Position numbers and translations under genes: made by a program
Assembly: GCA_004295565.1 (NCBI GenBank)
Contig: AP019416.1
Coordinates: 2,480,001 to 2,544,000, forward strand
Source of the DNA: Vreelandella olivaria
GTDB taxonomy: Bacteria; Pseudomonadota; Gammaproteobacteria; Pseudomonadales; Halomonadaceae
Reading direction: 5' to 3'
Length of the DNA: 64,000 bases
In this document: positions 12,717 through 23,007 of the stretch, piece by piece
Layout: every line of letters begins with the position of its first letter
Position numbering within the stretch: position 1 is the stretch's first letter
Notes under the pieces: generated by a model
The model's database searches: none
Seen by the model: only the letters and a program-made list of their open reading frames with translations
What the model was told of the DNA's origin: nothing

Positions 12717-13460
12717 ATGCAAGCGACACCACAGGATAGCACTGCTGGTCACTATCAAGGCAACGTCGATGCAGGCGAAGTCGCTAAATTTGAAGCACTC
12801 GCCAGCCGCTGGTGGGATCCGCAAGGTGAATTTAAACCGCTCCACGAAATTAATCCCCTGCGCCTCGACTTTATTGATGCGCGAGCGGGACTGGCGGGTA
12901 AAAAAGTGCTGGATGTAGGTTGTGGCGGTGGCATTTTAAGTGAGTCCATGGCCAACCGTGGGGCTAAAGTGACGGGCATTGACCTGGGTGAAGCGCCATT
13001 AGCCGTCGCCAGATTGCATGCGGAAGAGCGCGGCGTTGAGATTGATTACCAACACATCAGCGTAGAGGCTATGGCAGCTCAAAAGCCGGGGTTTTACGAT
13101 GCAGTGACCTGTATGGAGATGCTTGAGCATGTCCCCGACCCTGCATCCGTCATTCGCGCCTGTAGCGCCCTGGTTCGCCCAGGTGGCTTTGTATTTTTCT
13201 CTACCCTGAACCGCACCGCCAAATCTTACGCGTTTGCCATTTTGGGCGCTGAGTATGTGCTCAGACTGCTCCCCCGGGGCACGCATAACTATGCGAAATT
13301 TATTCGCCCTTCAGAAATGGCAGCCTGGTCTCGGGAAAGTGGCTTAGAAGTACGCGAGCAGACAGGCCTGACCTACAATCCGCTAACCCGCCACTACCGC
13401 CTGGTCAGCCATGATGTTTCGGTCAACTACATGATGTACTGCCGCAAGGTAAGCGACTAA
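12717..13460 (+). CDS. ubiG: Ubiquinone biosynthesis O-methyltransferase
   Basis: SAM-dependent methyltransferase catalysing both O-methylation steps of ubiquinone synthesis. Intact, 247 residues. It starts at the ATG at 12717 ([11 protein letters not shown]); an upstream in-frame start at 12690 is unnecessary. The SAM-binding motif I reads [13 protein letters not shown] (about residues 61-73), and the N-terminal [20 protein letters not shown] signature is typical of UbiG. The downstream phosphatase begins at the base after the stop, so the two are co-translated. Confidence 0.96.
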   Translation: MQATPQDSTAGHYQGNVDAGEVAKFEALASRWWDPQGEFKPLHEINPLRLDFIDARAGLAGKKVLDVGCGGGILSESMANRGAKVTGIDLGEAPLAVARLHAEERGVEIDYQHISVEAMAAQKPGFYDAVTCMEMLEHVPDPASVIRACSALVRPGGFVFFSTLNRTAKSYAFAILGAEYVLRLLPRGTHNYAKFIRPSEMAAWSRESGLEVREQTGLTYNPLTRHYRLVSHDVSVNYMMYCRKVSD

Positions 13461-14128
13461 ATGCCGACACATGCGCCTCAAGCCATACTCTTTGACCTAG
13501 ACGGCACCCTGGTCGATACCGCACCAGATTTAGCCCAAGCAACGAACACGCTACGCATTCACCATGGCTTAGACCCGCTCCCCTTTGAAGTGATTCGTCG
13601 ACAGGTCTCTAACGGCGGGAGTGCGCTGGTTACATTAGCCCTTGGGTTAGAAGCCACCTCGGATGGGCATACTCAGGCACGTCAATTTCTGCTCGATACC
13701 TATGAGCAGGCTGTCGCTGTACATAGCCGGGTTTTCTCGCCACTCGATGTATGGTTAAAGAGTGGCATGGCGACAAACGCCCCTGGGGGATTGTGACCAA
13801 TAAGCCGCGCCGCTATACACTCCCCCCTGCTGGAAGCCTTGGCACTTCAGCCAGGCGCCCTGCTTTGTGCCGATGATCTGAGTGTAAAAAACCAGCGCCT
13901 GAGCCACTTTGGGAGGCGGCCCGACGGCTAGGCGTTGAGCCTGAACAGTGTTGGTATATCGGCGATCACGCCCGAGACATTGAGGCTGCCGTCGCCGCGG
14001 GGATGACGGCCGTGGCCGTTGGCTACGGCTATATCAGCGAGGAGGATGACTACCAGCAGTGGCCTGCTGATTTGTGGTTTGGTGAGTGTGACGCGCTGGT
14101 CGATGCCCTGAACGGCTTCAAACGCTAG
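13461..14128 (+). CDS. mupP: HAD phosphatase, MupP/phosphoglycolate phosphatase type, frameshifted
   Basis: Haloacid-dehalogenase phosphatase with the nucleophile motif FDLDGTLVDTAPDL at residues 11-24. The C-terminal acidic motif reads YIGDHARDIEAA. Sequence alone cannot separate phosphoglycolate phosphatase (Gph) from N-acetylmuramate-6-phosphate phosphatase (MupP), but the ubiG-phosphatase-yciK neighbourhood is the one known for mupP in Pseudomonas, where it serves peptidoglycan recycling. I therefore favour MupP. There are several breaks (near 13760, 13815 and 13900). The ATG directly abuts the ubiG stop. Confidence 0.8.
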
Positions 14129-14182
14129 CGATAACTTCAAGCGCTTGATTACCGAGGGCATCGATTCTGATAAGGCCTGCAA

Positions 14183-14949
14183 TCAAGCGCTATACCCGGG
14201 GCGGCTGGGCATCAATTTTTGGCCGCTGGTGCCTGCACTGTCTGGCCCCATAAGCCACAAGTAGGTGGGCATAATGTCTTCCGGGGTACGTAGCGCTAAA
14301 GGATCTTCTCCGGGAAACGCGGTACGCCGCATTTGGGTGCGCGTTGCCCCTGGGTTGAGCGAATTAACCCGGATATTGGGCTGGTTATCCAGCTCGTCGG
14401 CCAACACCTCAACAAACCCCTCTGTGGCGAACTTAGACACAGAGTAAGCGCCCCAGTAGGCACGACCTTTGCGGCCAACGCTGGAGGAGGTAAAATAACC
14501 GACGCATCATCAGACGCCTGCAGCAGAGGCAGTAGCGCCTGGGTCATCCAGATGGGCCCATTAATATTGACCTGCATAACCTGCTGCCAAAGCTCGGGAT
14601 TGTACTGCTCAAAGGGCGTGATGCGGCCTAATAGCCCGGCGTTATGCAGCAAACCATCCAAGCGCCCAAACTCTTTATCCAACGTCTCCGCCATATCATG
14701 GAAATCTTTTAGCGTGGCGCCCTCAAAGTTAAGCGGAAAAATCGCTGGCTGCGGGCCACCGGCCGCTTCGATTTCATCATAAACACGCTCTAACTTGGCA
14801 ATAGTGCGCCCCAACAGAATCACCGTTGCGCCGTGCTGGGCGTAGCTCAACGCTGCCGCACGGCCAATGCCGTCCCCTGCGCCGGTTACCAACACGATGC
14901 GATTTTCCAATAGGTTGGGCGCTGGTTGATAGTCGATCTTGCAGCTCAT
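14183..14949 (-). CDS. yciK: Short-chain dehydrogenase YciK, frameshifted
   Basis: NAD(P)-dependent SDR of unknown substrate. The N-terminus matches the YciK pattern (YQPAPNLLENRIVLVTGAGDGIG, split here), with the TGxxxGIG cofactor motif. The NAG motif (LLHNAGLLG) follows and the YxxxK catalytic pair is in YSVSK. About 255 residues after repair. A break near 14450-14490 separates the catalytic Tyr-Lys region from the N-terminal half. The start is the ATG at 14949. It converges on ubiG-mupP. Confidence 0.88.
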
Positions 14950-14985
14950 GCTGATTCCCTGAAGCAAAAATAGATCAAAAAAATA

Positions 14986-15792
14986 TTAACTTGCTGATTG
15001 GCGTAAGAAATCGTTAGCAAGGCCTGCCGCACTACTTTGCGGATAATCATCGCGCACTTGCTCAAGCAACTCACGGCTGCGTTCTGCTTCGCCTTTACGC
15101 GCCTTCACCAAGCCTAACTTATACATCGCATCCGGCACTTTACTGCTGCCGCTATACTCCTCGATCACGCGGCTAAACGCCTGGTCAGCGGCATCCAGCT
15201 CGCCCTCTGCCGCATATAGCTCACCCAGCCAGTAGTGGCCATTAGCCGTTAGACTAGTATCAGGATGGTCGCTCACAAAGGCTTCAAAGGCCGCAATCGC
15301 TTCGTCAAAACGACGTGCCTGAACATGGGCAAAGGCCGCTTGATAATCGGCCTGGGCGTCTTCACTGACATTACGGCTAGAAGGTGCATTGACAACTTCC
15401 TCGGCGGCTTCAGGCTCTACCGCTGGCGTTGACTGCTCGATCTGGGTTGGGCCGCTGCTCATAAGGCGATCTTCAATGTCGAGATACTGCTGCTGCGATT
15501 GGCGACGCAGCTGTTCCAACTGGTGGCGCAACTCTTCAATCTGCCCACGTAGCTGCTGAATCTCCTGCTGGTGCTCCTGCACCTGATTAAACAGTACAAG
15601 ATTGCCGCTTGACGCTTCCTGCCGCTGCGTCTGCTGGTAGAAGCTGCTGTTGGAAGCGTTAGTGGAAGAGTTAGAGAGGTCTTGCACGAGCGGCTGTTGA
15701 GCGGTGGCCGTTAGGGACAATACGGACAGCGGGAGCGCAATGGCTCCCGCACCGCACAGCCTCCCAACGTAACGCTTGAGACTGTGATTCAT
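14986..15792 (-). CDS. cpoB: Cell division coordinator CpoB (YbgF, Tol-Pal-associated TPR protein)
   Basis: Periplasmic protein linking Tol-Pal function to septal peptidoglycan synthesis. Intact, 268 residues. A signal peptide is visible (cleavage near TATAQQ), then a Q/L-rich trimerisation coiled coil (about residues 60-105) with QEIQQLRGQIEELRHQLEQ-type heptads. Tetratricopeptide repeats fill the C-terminus (YQAAFAHVQARRFDEAIAAFE; HYWLGELYAAEGELDAADQAF). It is the last gene of the tolQRAB-pal-cpoB run. Confidence 0.93.
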   Translation of the reverse strand: MNHSLKRYVGRLCGAGAIALPLSVLSLTATAQQPLVQDLSNSSTNASNSSFYQQTQRQEASSGNLVLFNQVQEHQQEIQQLRGQIEELRHQLEQLRRQSQQQYLDIEDRLMSSGPTQIEQSTPAVEPEAAEEVVNAPSSRNVSEDAQADYQAAFAHVQARRFDEAIAAFEAFVSDHPDTSLTANGHYWLGELYAAEGELDAADQAFSRVIEEYSGSSKVPDAMYKLGLVKARKGEAERSRELLEQVRDDYPQSSAAGLANDFLRQSAS

Positions 15793-15869
15793 GATGACTC
15801 CGAAGATAAACGGCGTGCGGTTAACCGCACGCCGGATTCATCAGTGGTTAAACACTAAATAGTGAATGC

Positions 15870-16409
15870 TTAGTAGTTAAACACAACACGACGGTTCTGA
15901 GCGTAGGCACTCTCGTCTTGGCCATTGACAGCCGGACGCTCTTCACCATAGCTAACCACACTCATTTGTGAAGAAGAAACGCCCTGGATATTCAGGAAAC
16001 GCTGCACGGCGTTAGCACGACGCTCACCAAGTGCCATGTTGTACTCACGGGTACCACGCTCATCCGTATGGCCATGGAGAACCACCTGGGCATTAGGGTT
16101 GGCACGTAAATAACGCGCATGAGCCATTACCACAGATTCGTACTCGCTCTTGATCGTATCGCGATCAAAATCGAAATAGATCGTGCGTACTTCTGGAATG
16201 CGTGAATCAGCCTGCTGACCAGCGCCGGAACCAGAAGTGGAGCCATACTGACTGCCTGTGCCTGTACCCGAGGTGCTGGAACCAGTCGTGCTGCCATCCT
16301 GGCTACCGTACGAGTCACCGTCTTGGGTTCCGCCGGTGCTGGAACAGCCAGCAATTACTACGATAGATAGCGCTGCTGCTAATGAGCGAGCCAACGGTTT
16401 AATTTGCAT
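15870..16409 (-). CDS. pal: Peptidoglycan-associated lipoprotein Pal
   Basis: Outer-membrane lipoprotein that binds peptidoglycan and TolB. Intact. The start at ATG 16409 gives a compact lipoprotein signal with lipobox IAGC (Cys about residue 22); the longer upstream reading (16454) would spoil it. A Gly/Ser/Thr-rich linker (about 24-65) precedes the OmpA-like domain with the motif VVLHGHTDERGTREYNMALG and C-terminal NRRVVFNY. About 179 residues. Confidence 0.95.
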   Translation of the reverse strand: MQIKPLARSLAAALSIVVIAGCSSTGGTQDGDSYGSQDGSTTGSSTSGTGTGSQYGSTSGSGAGQQADSRIPEVRTIYFDFDRDTIKSEYESVVMAHARYLRANPNAQVVLHGHTDERGTREYNMALGERRANAVQRFLNIQGVSSSQMSVVSYGEERPAVNGQDESAYAQNRRVVFNY

Positions 16410-16463
16410 AATCAGACTCCTTGCCTGAAAACTAAAAATTTCGATATTAATCAATTGATTTGA

Positions 16464-17753
16464 TCAATTTAAGAAGGGTGACCAAGCTGGATCACGGACA
16501 TCGCCTTGTGCTGATGGCAACCTGAATGAAGAGCGGCCATCGGCAGAAACAGCACTTAGTACCCCACTATTACCCTGTTGGGTAGCGAAGATTACCATAT
16601 CCCGTTCGGCGCAACACTAGGAGATTCATCTCTTGTTGATTCACTCAACACCACCAAGCGATCGCCGCTTAGATCCTGCCTCGCTACCTGATAACCTCGG
16701 CTGGAGCGGTGAATCAAGAATATCTGCTCGCCATCCGGCGAATAGCGTCCGCGGGCATTGTAATTACCGGTAAATGTCAGGCGCTGAGCCTCTCCCCCCC
16801 AGCGTGTATTGATATAGCTGTGGGCCGCCGCTGCGATCCGAAGTAAACAACAGGCTGCGTCCATCTGGCGCCCAAGCGGGTTCCGTGTCGATGCTGTTGT
16901 TATTGGTAATACGCTCTACGGAACGGCTGCCAACATCCATAATGTAAATTTCAGGCTGGCCATCTTTAGACAGCGACATGGCAATACGCCGCCCATCCGG
17001 TGACCACGCTGGCGCGCCGTTAATACCCTCAAACGAGGTCGCTTGCACGCGCTGACCGGTAGCCACATCCTGAATATAGATTGCCGGACGCTCTGTCTCA
17101 AAGGAGACATAGGCGAGCTTGGTACCATCGGGCGACCAAGCGGGTGACATGATCGGTTCATCCGAGGTCAACACCTGCTCACTGCGACGGCCATCGGCGT
17201 CGGCAACGTACAGTCCGAACTGCATGTTGTCACCTATACCCTGCGCGGTGACATAAGCAATTTTAGTTGAGAAAGCGCCACGAATACCGGTTATCTCTTC
17301 AAAAATTTGATCACTGATGTAGTGAGCAGCGCCACGCAGATCATTGCCTCGAACCGTTACGGTTTCACCAATCATCCGGCGCTGCCCGCTGATATCCATC
17401 AGTTCGAACTGTAGTTCGAAGCCGCCGTCAGTTTGTGCCGCCCGACCGACCACTAGGTAGCGCACATCCAGCGAACGCCAGGTACCAAACTGCACATCGT
17501 CAGATTGGCTAGGCTGCTCAAACATAGCGCTGCGCGCTAAAGGGGCAAAATAGCCACTGCGCTCAAGGTCATCCTGAACAATCTGGGCGACATCTTCAGG
17601 CAGCCCTTCTGAGCCGGCGAACGGCACCACTCCTATAGGCAGCGCTTGATCGCTGCCCCGCGTGATCTCAATGGTTAAGTTGGCGCTTGCCACACTGCTA
17701 AAAGTGATCAGCAAGCATAATAACCAAAACTTCTTTAACACTTGAGTTTGCAT
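16464..17753 (-). CDS. tolB: Tol-Pal system periplasmic beta-propeller TolB, frameshifted
   Basis: Periplasmic six-bladed propeller that docks to Pal and TolA. A signal peptide ([13 protein letters not shown]) precedes the N-terminal domain. Repeated propeller strands follow, of the form [33 protein letters not shown] and [19 protein letters not shown]. Breaks near 16795 and 16610 shift the last two blades; the recovered end reads DPAWSPFLN. The ATG at 17753 shares one base with the tolA TGA stop, indicating coupling; the TTG codon just upstream is not needed. Confidence 0.94.
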
Positions 17754-18958
17754 CAACGGACTCCCCCTGGGGAAAAGTTCAAAGTGATATTGCGTCGGAT
17801 TTCGCGCTGTTGAGCTTCTGATAACTGTAGTAGCTCAGAAAACGGTGCCGCTTGCTCAACCGCCTGAATAATTGATTGATCAAAGGCATTATCGCCACTT
17901 GATGATGTCACGTTTACTAATAATACCTCCCCGACGGCCCCAGACGCACATTAACAGAAGCCCGCATACTATCACTCGAACCAGCGGGAATTATCCAGGC
18001 TTGTTCAATAGCTCGTTTCATTATGTTACTGAAATTATTCGCCGCCTGCTCAGCTTGCTGGGCATTGGCTGCCGCTTCGGCCTCACCGGCCAGTTGGCGT
18101 TGCATAGCCGCCTCGGCAGCCGCCTCTGCTTCGCGTTGGCGCTCGGCTTCTGCTTGACGACGCTGCTGCTCTTCGGCTTCACGCTGTCGTTGCGCTTCGG
18201 CCTCGCGCTCCCGTTGGGCCTCCTCTTGCTCTCGAAGTCGCTGCTCTTCAGCCTCGCGTTGACGTGCGGCCTCCTCTTCTTCACGACGCTGCTGCTCTGC
18301 CGCTTCACGCTGACGTTCAGCTTCTTCCGCCTCACGACGCTGCTGTTCTGCCGCTTCACGCTGACGTGCAGCCTCTTCCTCTGCACGGCGCTGCTGCTCA
18401 GCAGCTTCCTGTTGGCGCTGTGCCTCTTCCACTTCACGCTGGCGCTGAGCGGCAGCTTCCGCTTCGGCTTCACGTTCAGCCGCTTCTGCCGCCTGCTGCT
18501 CAGCTTGAGCTGCCGCCTCTTCAGCGCGGCGCTGGGCCTCGGCCTCCGCGGCCGCACGTGCTTCTTCTAACGCTTGTGCTTCAGCTTCCGCCGCCTGCTG
18601 GGCGGCCTCTTCTGCCGCTTGCTGATCGGCAGCAGCCTGCTCTTCACTGGCTGAGGGCTCCTCACTAGATGAAGGCTCTTCCGGGGCATCCGGCTCGGTG
18701 GGGCTTCGGCAGGCGCATTCATGGCCGCTTGCTCTTCCGTTGCCTGCTGCGCTTGGTCAGTAAAGGTTTCGGTGCTTACCAATGTTGCCTGTACGATCGA
18801 AGAGCTGTCAGGCTCTGCGTTTCGACTAGGCAGGCTGATCAAGCTAAACGCTACAATTGCCAGGTGCACACCTATCGCCAGAACAGTCGGCCACTTATAG
18901 CCGACATCTTGGGGATCGCGCGGGATTTCAGTGCCATGTGCGCCTTGCCCTTACCCAT
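17753..18958 (-). CDS. tolA: TolA envelope-spanning protein, frameshifted
   Basis: Inner-membrane protein whose long helical domain spans the periplasm and links TolQR to Pal/TolB. One transmembrane helix (about 25-45), then a very long A/E/Q/R-rich helical domain built from short repeats of the [18 protein letters not shown] type (about residues 110-320). The C-terminal globular domain has an [20 protein letters not shown] segment. I place the start at the ATG at 18958, overlapping the tolR stop; one C lost near 18917 shifts it into the transmembrane frame. An internal ATG at 18937 is the alternative. Further breaks fall near 18700, 18560, 18430 and 17925. The low-complexity DNA creates long false open frames on both strands. 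Confidence 0.9.
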
Positions 18959-19388
18959 CTTGCGGCGGCTCAGAAAGCAGCCCCACATTAGCGACGCCGG
19001 CGCCTTGCAGAGTGCTCATCAATACGACGATCTGCCCATAGGCCACGTTGCGGTCACCACGAACCATGACCGGCGTACCTGGACGCCGCTCAAGAATCGT
19101 GGTCACTCTTGACGACATCTCCTCCAGCGTGACCGAGGTGGAGTCTTCTCCCAGCGTAATGAAATACCCACCGTCGCTATCGACTGAAATAACGATAGGA
19201 TCATTATCTTCCTGGGTATCAATGGGCTGAGAAGTGACTTGCGGCAACTCAACTTGTACGCCCTGGGTCAGCATGGGCGCAGTGATCATAAAGACCACCA
19301 GCAGCACCAGCATGATGTCAATGAAGGGGACAACATTAATCTCCGCCATTGGCTTGCTTTTACCGCTACGATTGAATGGCCCTTGCAT
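18951..19388 (-). CDS. tolR: Biopolymer transporter TolR (ExbD/TolR family)
   Basis: Part of the TolQR proton-driven motor. Intact, 145 residues: a short cytoplasmic start, the single transmembrane helix with the essential Asp (INVVPFIDIMLVLLVVFMI), then a periplasmic domain. It lies 11 bases downstream of tolQ and overlaps the start of tolA by 8 bases. Confidence 0.95.
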   Translation of the reverse strand: MQGPFNRSGKSKPMAEINVVPFIDIMLVLLVVFMITAPMLTQGVQVELPQVTSQPIDTQEDNDPIVISVDSDGGYFITLGEDSTSVTLEEMSSRVTTILERRPGTPVMVRGDRNVAYGQIVVLMSTLQGAGVANVGLLSEPPQDG

Positions 19389-19399
19389 GGCTCTCTCCC

Positions 19400-20078
19400 T
19401 TAGCTGGCGCTCGGTTTGCCGTCACGACCTTGCAAGTTGCGGTGCAGGATAGCGTGAAACTCTTCGGCAAAGTCTTCATATTTGCCGAGCAGGCGAGAAG
19501 ATGAGTTGGAAAGACGGTTATAGAAAATCACCGCTGGAATCGCCGCAAATAGACCCATGGCTGTGGCAATGAGCGCTTCAGCAATCCAGGGAGCTACCGT
19601 AGCAAGGGTCGCTTGTTGGGTCAGTGATAGTGCCTGAAACGACCCCATGATGCCCCATACAGTGCCGAACAAACCGATATAGGGGCTAGCTGAGGCTACC
19701 GTGGCAAGAAACACCAAATGCTGGGTTAAGCGATCCTCTTCACGAGACCACGCGACCCGCATGCTGCGTTGAACCCCTTCCAGCACGGTATCCGGATCAC
19801 GGGTTTTAGGCATCAAACGGTTAAACTCGCGAAAACCGGCTTGAAAAATATGTTCGGCACCATGGCGTGGGTCATCGGCCGGGATCTCACGGTAAAGCTC
19901 GTTTAAGTCGACACCAGACCAAAAGATTCCTCAAACTGGTTGTACTCTTTTTGGCACGGCCCAGCGCAATACTGCGCTGAAAAATCACTACCCAAGAGAG
20001 GATTGACCCCACCAGCAGTAGCAGCATTACCAGTTGCACCACAGTGCTGGCATTCATTATCAAATGGGGAATGGACAT
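19400..20078 (-). CDS. tolQ: Tol-Pal system proton channel subunit TolQ, frameshifted
   Basis: Three-helix inner-membrane subunit of the TolQR motor (MotA/TolQ/ExbB family). Helix 1 is at the N-terminus (VVQLVMLLLLVGSILSWVVI). Helices 2 and 3 are in the regions LATVASASPYIGLFGTVWGI and WIAEALIATAMGLFAAIPAV, which carry the conserved small/threonine pore residues. A break near 19910 changes frame after helix 1. I prefer the ATG at 20078 (MSIPHLIMNAS); an ATG at 20105 would add nine residues. Confidence 0.94.
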
Positions 20079-20151
20079 GGTGTTATCGTTCACAGGTGCC
20101 CTCATCAATCTATTAGGGTCGGGATTGCCGACGCAGTGAGTGACCTCTTGG

Positions 20152-20568
20152 TTAAGAGGCCTGGGTCAAAACGTTAAGCGCTGCAGGCCATGCCTTTGGC
20201 CGCAAACGCTCGGTACTCAAGCAAGCTATCTCGACTGTGGCAGAGCAAAGGAGTTCCTCTCCACGCCAAACTTGCTGTTCAAACGTCATCCGGCAGCGCC
20301 CCACTTCAGTCACGTGGGCACTAATTTCCAACGCGTCGTCCAGGGAAGCCGGTTTCGCGTAGTGACAGGCCAAGCGGTATACCACTAGCTGTGTACCTTC
20401 GTCTAGCAGCGTTTGCTGATTAAGGCCCAACTGGCGAAGCCATTCGCTGCGGGCACGCTCCATAAACTTCAAGTAGTTAACGTAGTAGACAATACCGCCT
20501 GCGTCAGTATCTTCCATATAAACACGTAGCGGTAGGCGATAACCTTCGCCTATGCTGTTGCCACTCAC
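20152..20568 (-). CDS. ybgC: Acyl-CoA thioesterase YbgC (Tol-Pal-associated)
   Basis: Hot-dog-fold thioesterase acting on short or long acyl-CoA. Intact, 138 residues. The 4HBT signature [21 protein letters not shown] (here split: [23 protein letters not shown]) includes the catalytic Asp. It overlaps the ruvB stop by a few bases and precedes tolQ by 73 bases, the standard position in this cluster. Confidence 0.95.
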   Translation of the reverse strand: MSGNSIGEGYRLPLRVYMEDTDAGGIVYYVNYLKFMERARSEWLRQLGLNQQTLLDEGTQLVVYRLACHYAKPASLDDALEISAHVTEVGRCRMTFEQQVWRGEELLCSATVEIACLSTERLRPKAWPAALNVLTQAS

Positions 20569-21599
20569 GGACGACGCTCTCCTTCCATATCGGTTGCCTG
20601 CTCGTGGGGCACTCGCTCAAAGTGCAGCCACGCCTGGCGGGTCACTACCCGGCCACGGGGGGTGCGCATCATCAAGCCCTGTTGAATAAGATAGGGTTCA
20701 ATAACGTCTTCGATGGTGTCACGCTCTTCACTGATGGCAGCGGCAAGTGAGTCAATGCCCACCGGCCCACCGTCAAATTTATCGATCATGGCTAGCAGTA
20801 GCCGTCGATCCATATGATCCAAACCGTGATGATCCACATTGAGCATATTGAGAGCTGCATCGGCCATGGCGACATCGACGACGCCGTTGCCTTTCATTTC
20901 GGCGTAATCCCGCACCCGGCGTAGCAAGCGATTGGCAATTCGCGGCGTGCCGCGAGAACGTCTGGCGACTTCAATGGCACCATCATGGCTGGTTTCAACG
21001 CCTAACAGGCGCGCCGAACGCGAGACAATTTCCGTCAGCTCTTCAAGATTATAAAACTCAAGCCGTTGAACGATACCAAACCGGTCACGCAATGGAGAGG
21101 TCAATAGCCCTGCCCGGGTCGTAGCGCCGACCAGGGTGAAGCGGGGAGATCCAGCTTGATCGAACGCGCTGCTGGCCCTTCGCCTATCATGATATCGAGC
21201 TGAAAATCTTCCATGGCCGGGTAGAGCACTTCCTCCACCACCGGTGACAGGCGATGAATTTCATCGATAAAGAGTACGTCGCCAGGCTCTAAATTCGTCA
21301 GCATGGCGGCTAAGTCGCCCGCACGTTCAAGCACCGGTCCGGATGTCGACTTCATACCGACGCCCATCTCGGTGGCAATAATATGCGCGAGGGTCGTTTT
21401 ACCTAGCCCTTAAAATTCAAATACCAGGGTGTGATCCAGGCTCTTCGCGCAGCCGGGCGGCGCCGATAAAGATTTCCAGTTGTTCACGCACGCGCGGCTG
21501 GCCAATATAGTCATCCAGCCGCTTGGGGCGAATAGCGTAGTCAATGCGCCCCTCCCCCTGTTCAGGCTCAGCGGCGATCAGCCGATCGTGTTCTAACAT
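20565..21599 (-). CDS. ruvB: Holliday junction branch migration ATPase RuvB, frameshifted, Walker A altered
   Basis: AAA+ motor that drives branch migration with RuvA. Visible: N-terminal [20 protein letters not shown], Walker B region [17 protein letters not shown], and C-terminal winged helix ([24 protein letters not shown]). About 344 residues expected. There are single-base breaks near 21450 and 21145. In addition the P-loop, expected as FGPPGLGKT, reads F-E-F-stop-GLGKT: the nine bases 21411-21419 on the plus strand are AT-rich and encode Glu-Phe-stop in register, an in-frame replacement, not an indel. If real the gene is dead; more likely the local sequence is wrong. Confidence 0.92.
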
Positions 21600-21632
21600 A
21601 GGTGCTCTTCTTTAATGGCGATTCAAAAGGGC

Positions 21633-22241
21633 TTAGCCGCCCATGCGCTGGGTCAGTGCGGCCTTAATCAGCGCTTCAGTGGACTGATTGGGGTCGATGT
21701 CGGCGAGCATTTTCGACGCCTCAGTCAGTTTATATCCCAAGCTAACCAAAGCGGCTTCCGCATCGGCAAGATTATTGCGGGCAGAGGCACGACCATTGGT
21801 TGCTTCAAGGGGGAGTAGCGCGTTGCTGCCGTCTTCCCACTCTGGGAAGCGGTCGCGCATTTCAATTATCAACCGTTCAGCGGTTTTCTTACCCACTCCT
21901 GGCAGCGTTGTCAGCGCTTTACTGTCGTCATCACGCACGCAGCGCATAAAGGCGTCTTCGTCCATACCCGACAGTATGGCGAGTGCTAGCTTGGGCCCGA
22001 CACCATTGACCTTGATCAAGGCACGAAACAGCGCACGCTCGTGCTCCCGGCCAAACCCATACAGTAGGTGGGCGTCATCACGAATGGTCAGATGAGTGAA
22101 TAACGAAACGCTCTCGTTCAGCGCAGGAAGCGCGACCAGCGTATTCATCGAGGTTTCCAGCTCGTAACCTACACCGTGAACATCGATCACAATCCAGGGA
22201 GGTTGCTTTGCCACTAGCTGACCACTCAGACGTCCAATCAT
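21633..22241 (-). CDS. ruvA: Holliday junction DNA helicase subunit RuvA
   Basis: Binds four-way junctions and loads RuvB. Intact, 202 residues. N-terminal OB fold (MIGRLSGQL...IVIDVHGVGYEL), two helix-hairpin-helix motifs (VNGVGPKLALAILSGM; LPGVGKKTAERLIIEM), and the C-terminal RuvB-contact domain (ALVSLGYKLTEASKML). It lies 33 bases upstream of ruvB on the same strand and 115 bases downstream of ruvC. Confidence 0.97.
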   Translation of the reverse strand: MIGRLSGQLVAKQPPWIVIDVHGVGYELETSMNTLVALPALNESVSLFTHLTIRDDAHLLYGFGREHERALFRALIKVNGVGPKLALAILSGMDEDAFMRCVRDDDSKALTTLPGVGKKTAERLIIEMRDRFPEWEDGSNALLPLEATNGRASARNNLADAEAALVSLGYKLTEASKMLADIDPNQSTEALIKAALTQRMGG

Positions 22242-22356
22242 AAATTTGCTCGCACCGGGGTGAAAAAAGTGAAAAACAGTAGAGTCAAAAACAGAGGGTT
22301 ACTATAAAGCGACTCTGTACAGGTGACCAGTAGTTCAGCCACCGGTACAGCGGGAA

Positions 22357-22935
22357 TTAAAGCCGCCAGCGTCCGGTTGAGCGACGGCGGCCCCGAGATG
22401 GCGCGGCGGACAAGCCATGGCTGCTAAACACAGCACCGTTATAAGCATGGGTTAACGCAATGGCTAACGCGTCGGCGGCGTCAGCTTGGGGAGTAGCAGA
22501 GAGCTGCAGAATAGCGGTCACCATATGCTGCACCTGCTCCTTATCCGCGCCGCCCTGGCCAGTCACCGCCTGCTTTATCTGCCGCGCAGCGTACTCGGCG
22601 AGGCTCAAGCCGTGGTTAGCCATACACACCATTGCTGCTCCCCTCGCCTGCCCCAGTTTGAGTGCAGAATCGGGATTTTTGGCCATAAATACCCGCTCAA
22701 TGGCGACTTGAGAGGGACGGTGTAAACCGACGACTTCGCTTAGACCGGCGTAGATTTGCGCTAAACGCTGCTCTAAGGCCCCTTCTGCAGTGCGAATACA
22801 GCCACTTGCCACATAGCAAGGGTTAACCCCGACCACATCGATCACCCCATAGCCAGTCACCCGAGAGCCGGGATCAATGCCCAGTATGCGGATTGGTAGG
22901 GCCGACGGTGTTGGATCCATAGCATCAATGCTCAT
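22357..22935 (-). CDS. ruvC: Crossover junction endodeoxyribonuclease RuvC
   Basis: Resolves Holliday junctions. The acidic catalytic set is visible: Asp in [14 protein letters not shown], Glu in VAIERVFMA, and the [13 protein letters not shown] pair near the C-terminus. Intact, 192 residues, start at 22935; an inner ATG six codons later is possible. A basic C-terminal tail ([10 protein letters not shown]) is present. Confidence 0.96.
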   Translation of the reverse strand: MSIDAMDPTPSALPIRILGIDPGSRVTGYGVIDVVGVNPCYVASGCIRTAEGALEQRLAQIYAGLSEVVGLHRPSQVAIERVFMAKNPDSALKLGQARGAAMVCMANHGLSLAEYAARQIKQAVTGQGGADKEQVQHMVTAILQLSATPQADAADALAIALTHAYNGAVFSSHGLSAAPSRGRRRSTGRWRL

Positions 22936-22962
22936 GTCAGCGTTTTACTGAGTAACCTACAA

Positions 22963-22988
22963 AACACCGACGCCGTGGCGTCGGTGTT
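22963..22988 (-). terminator. Rho-independent terminator of aspS
   Basis: A GC-rich inverted repeat (22963-22974 with 22977-22988) is followed on the minus strand by TTTT. It sits just past the aspS stop and before ruvC. Confidence 0.8.
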
Positions 22989-23007
22989 AGGCAGCGAATC
23001 AACCGTC

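Noticed and set aside
13461-14128. Naming the HAD phosphatase gph
   Set aside because: The motifs fit both; ubiG and yciK as neighbours favour MupP, so gph was not used.
17872-18570. Long plus-strand reading frame rich in Leu/Phe
   Set aside because: Antisense to the low-complexity repeats of tolA. Its hydrophobic composition is the mirror of the A/E/Q/R codons.
22242-22356. LexA box before ruvA
   Set aside because: CTGTACAG-like bases are present, but not with the CTGT-N8-ACAG spacing.
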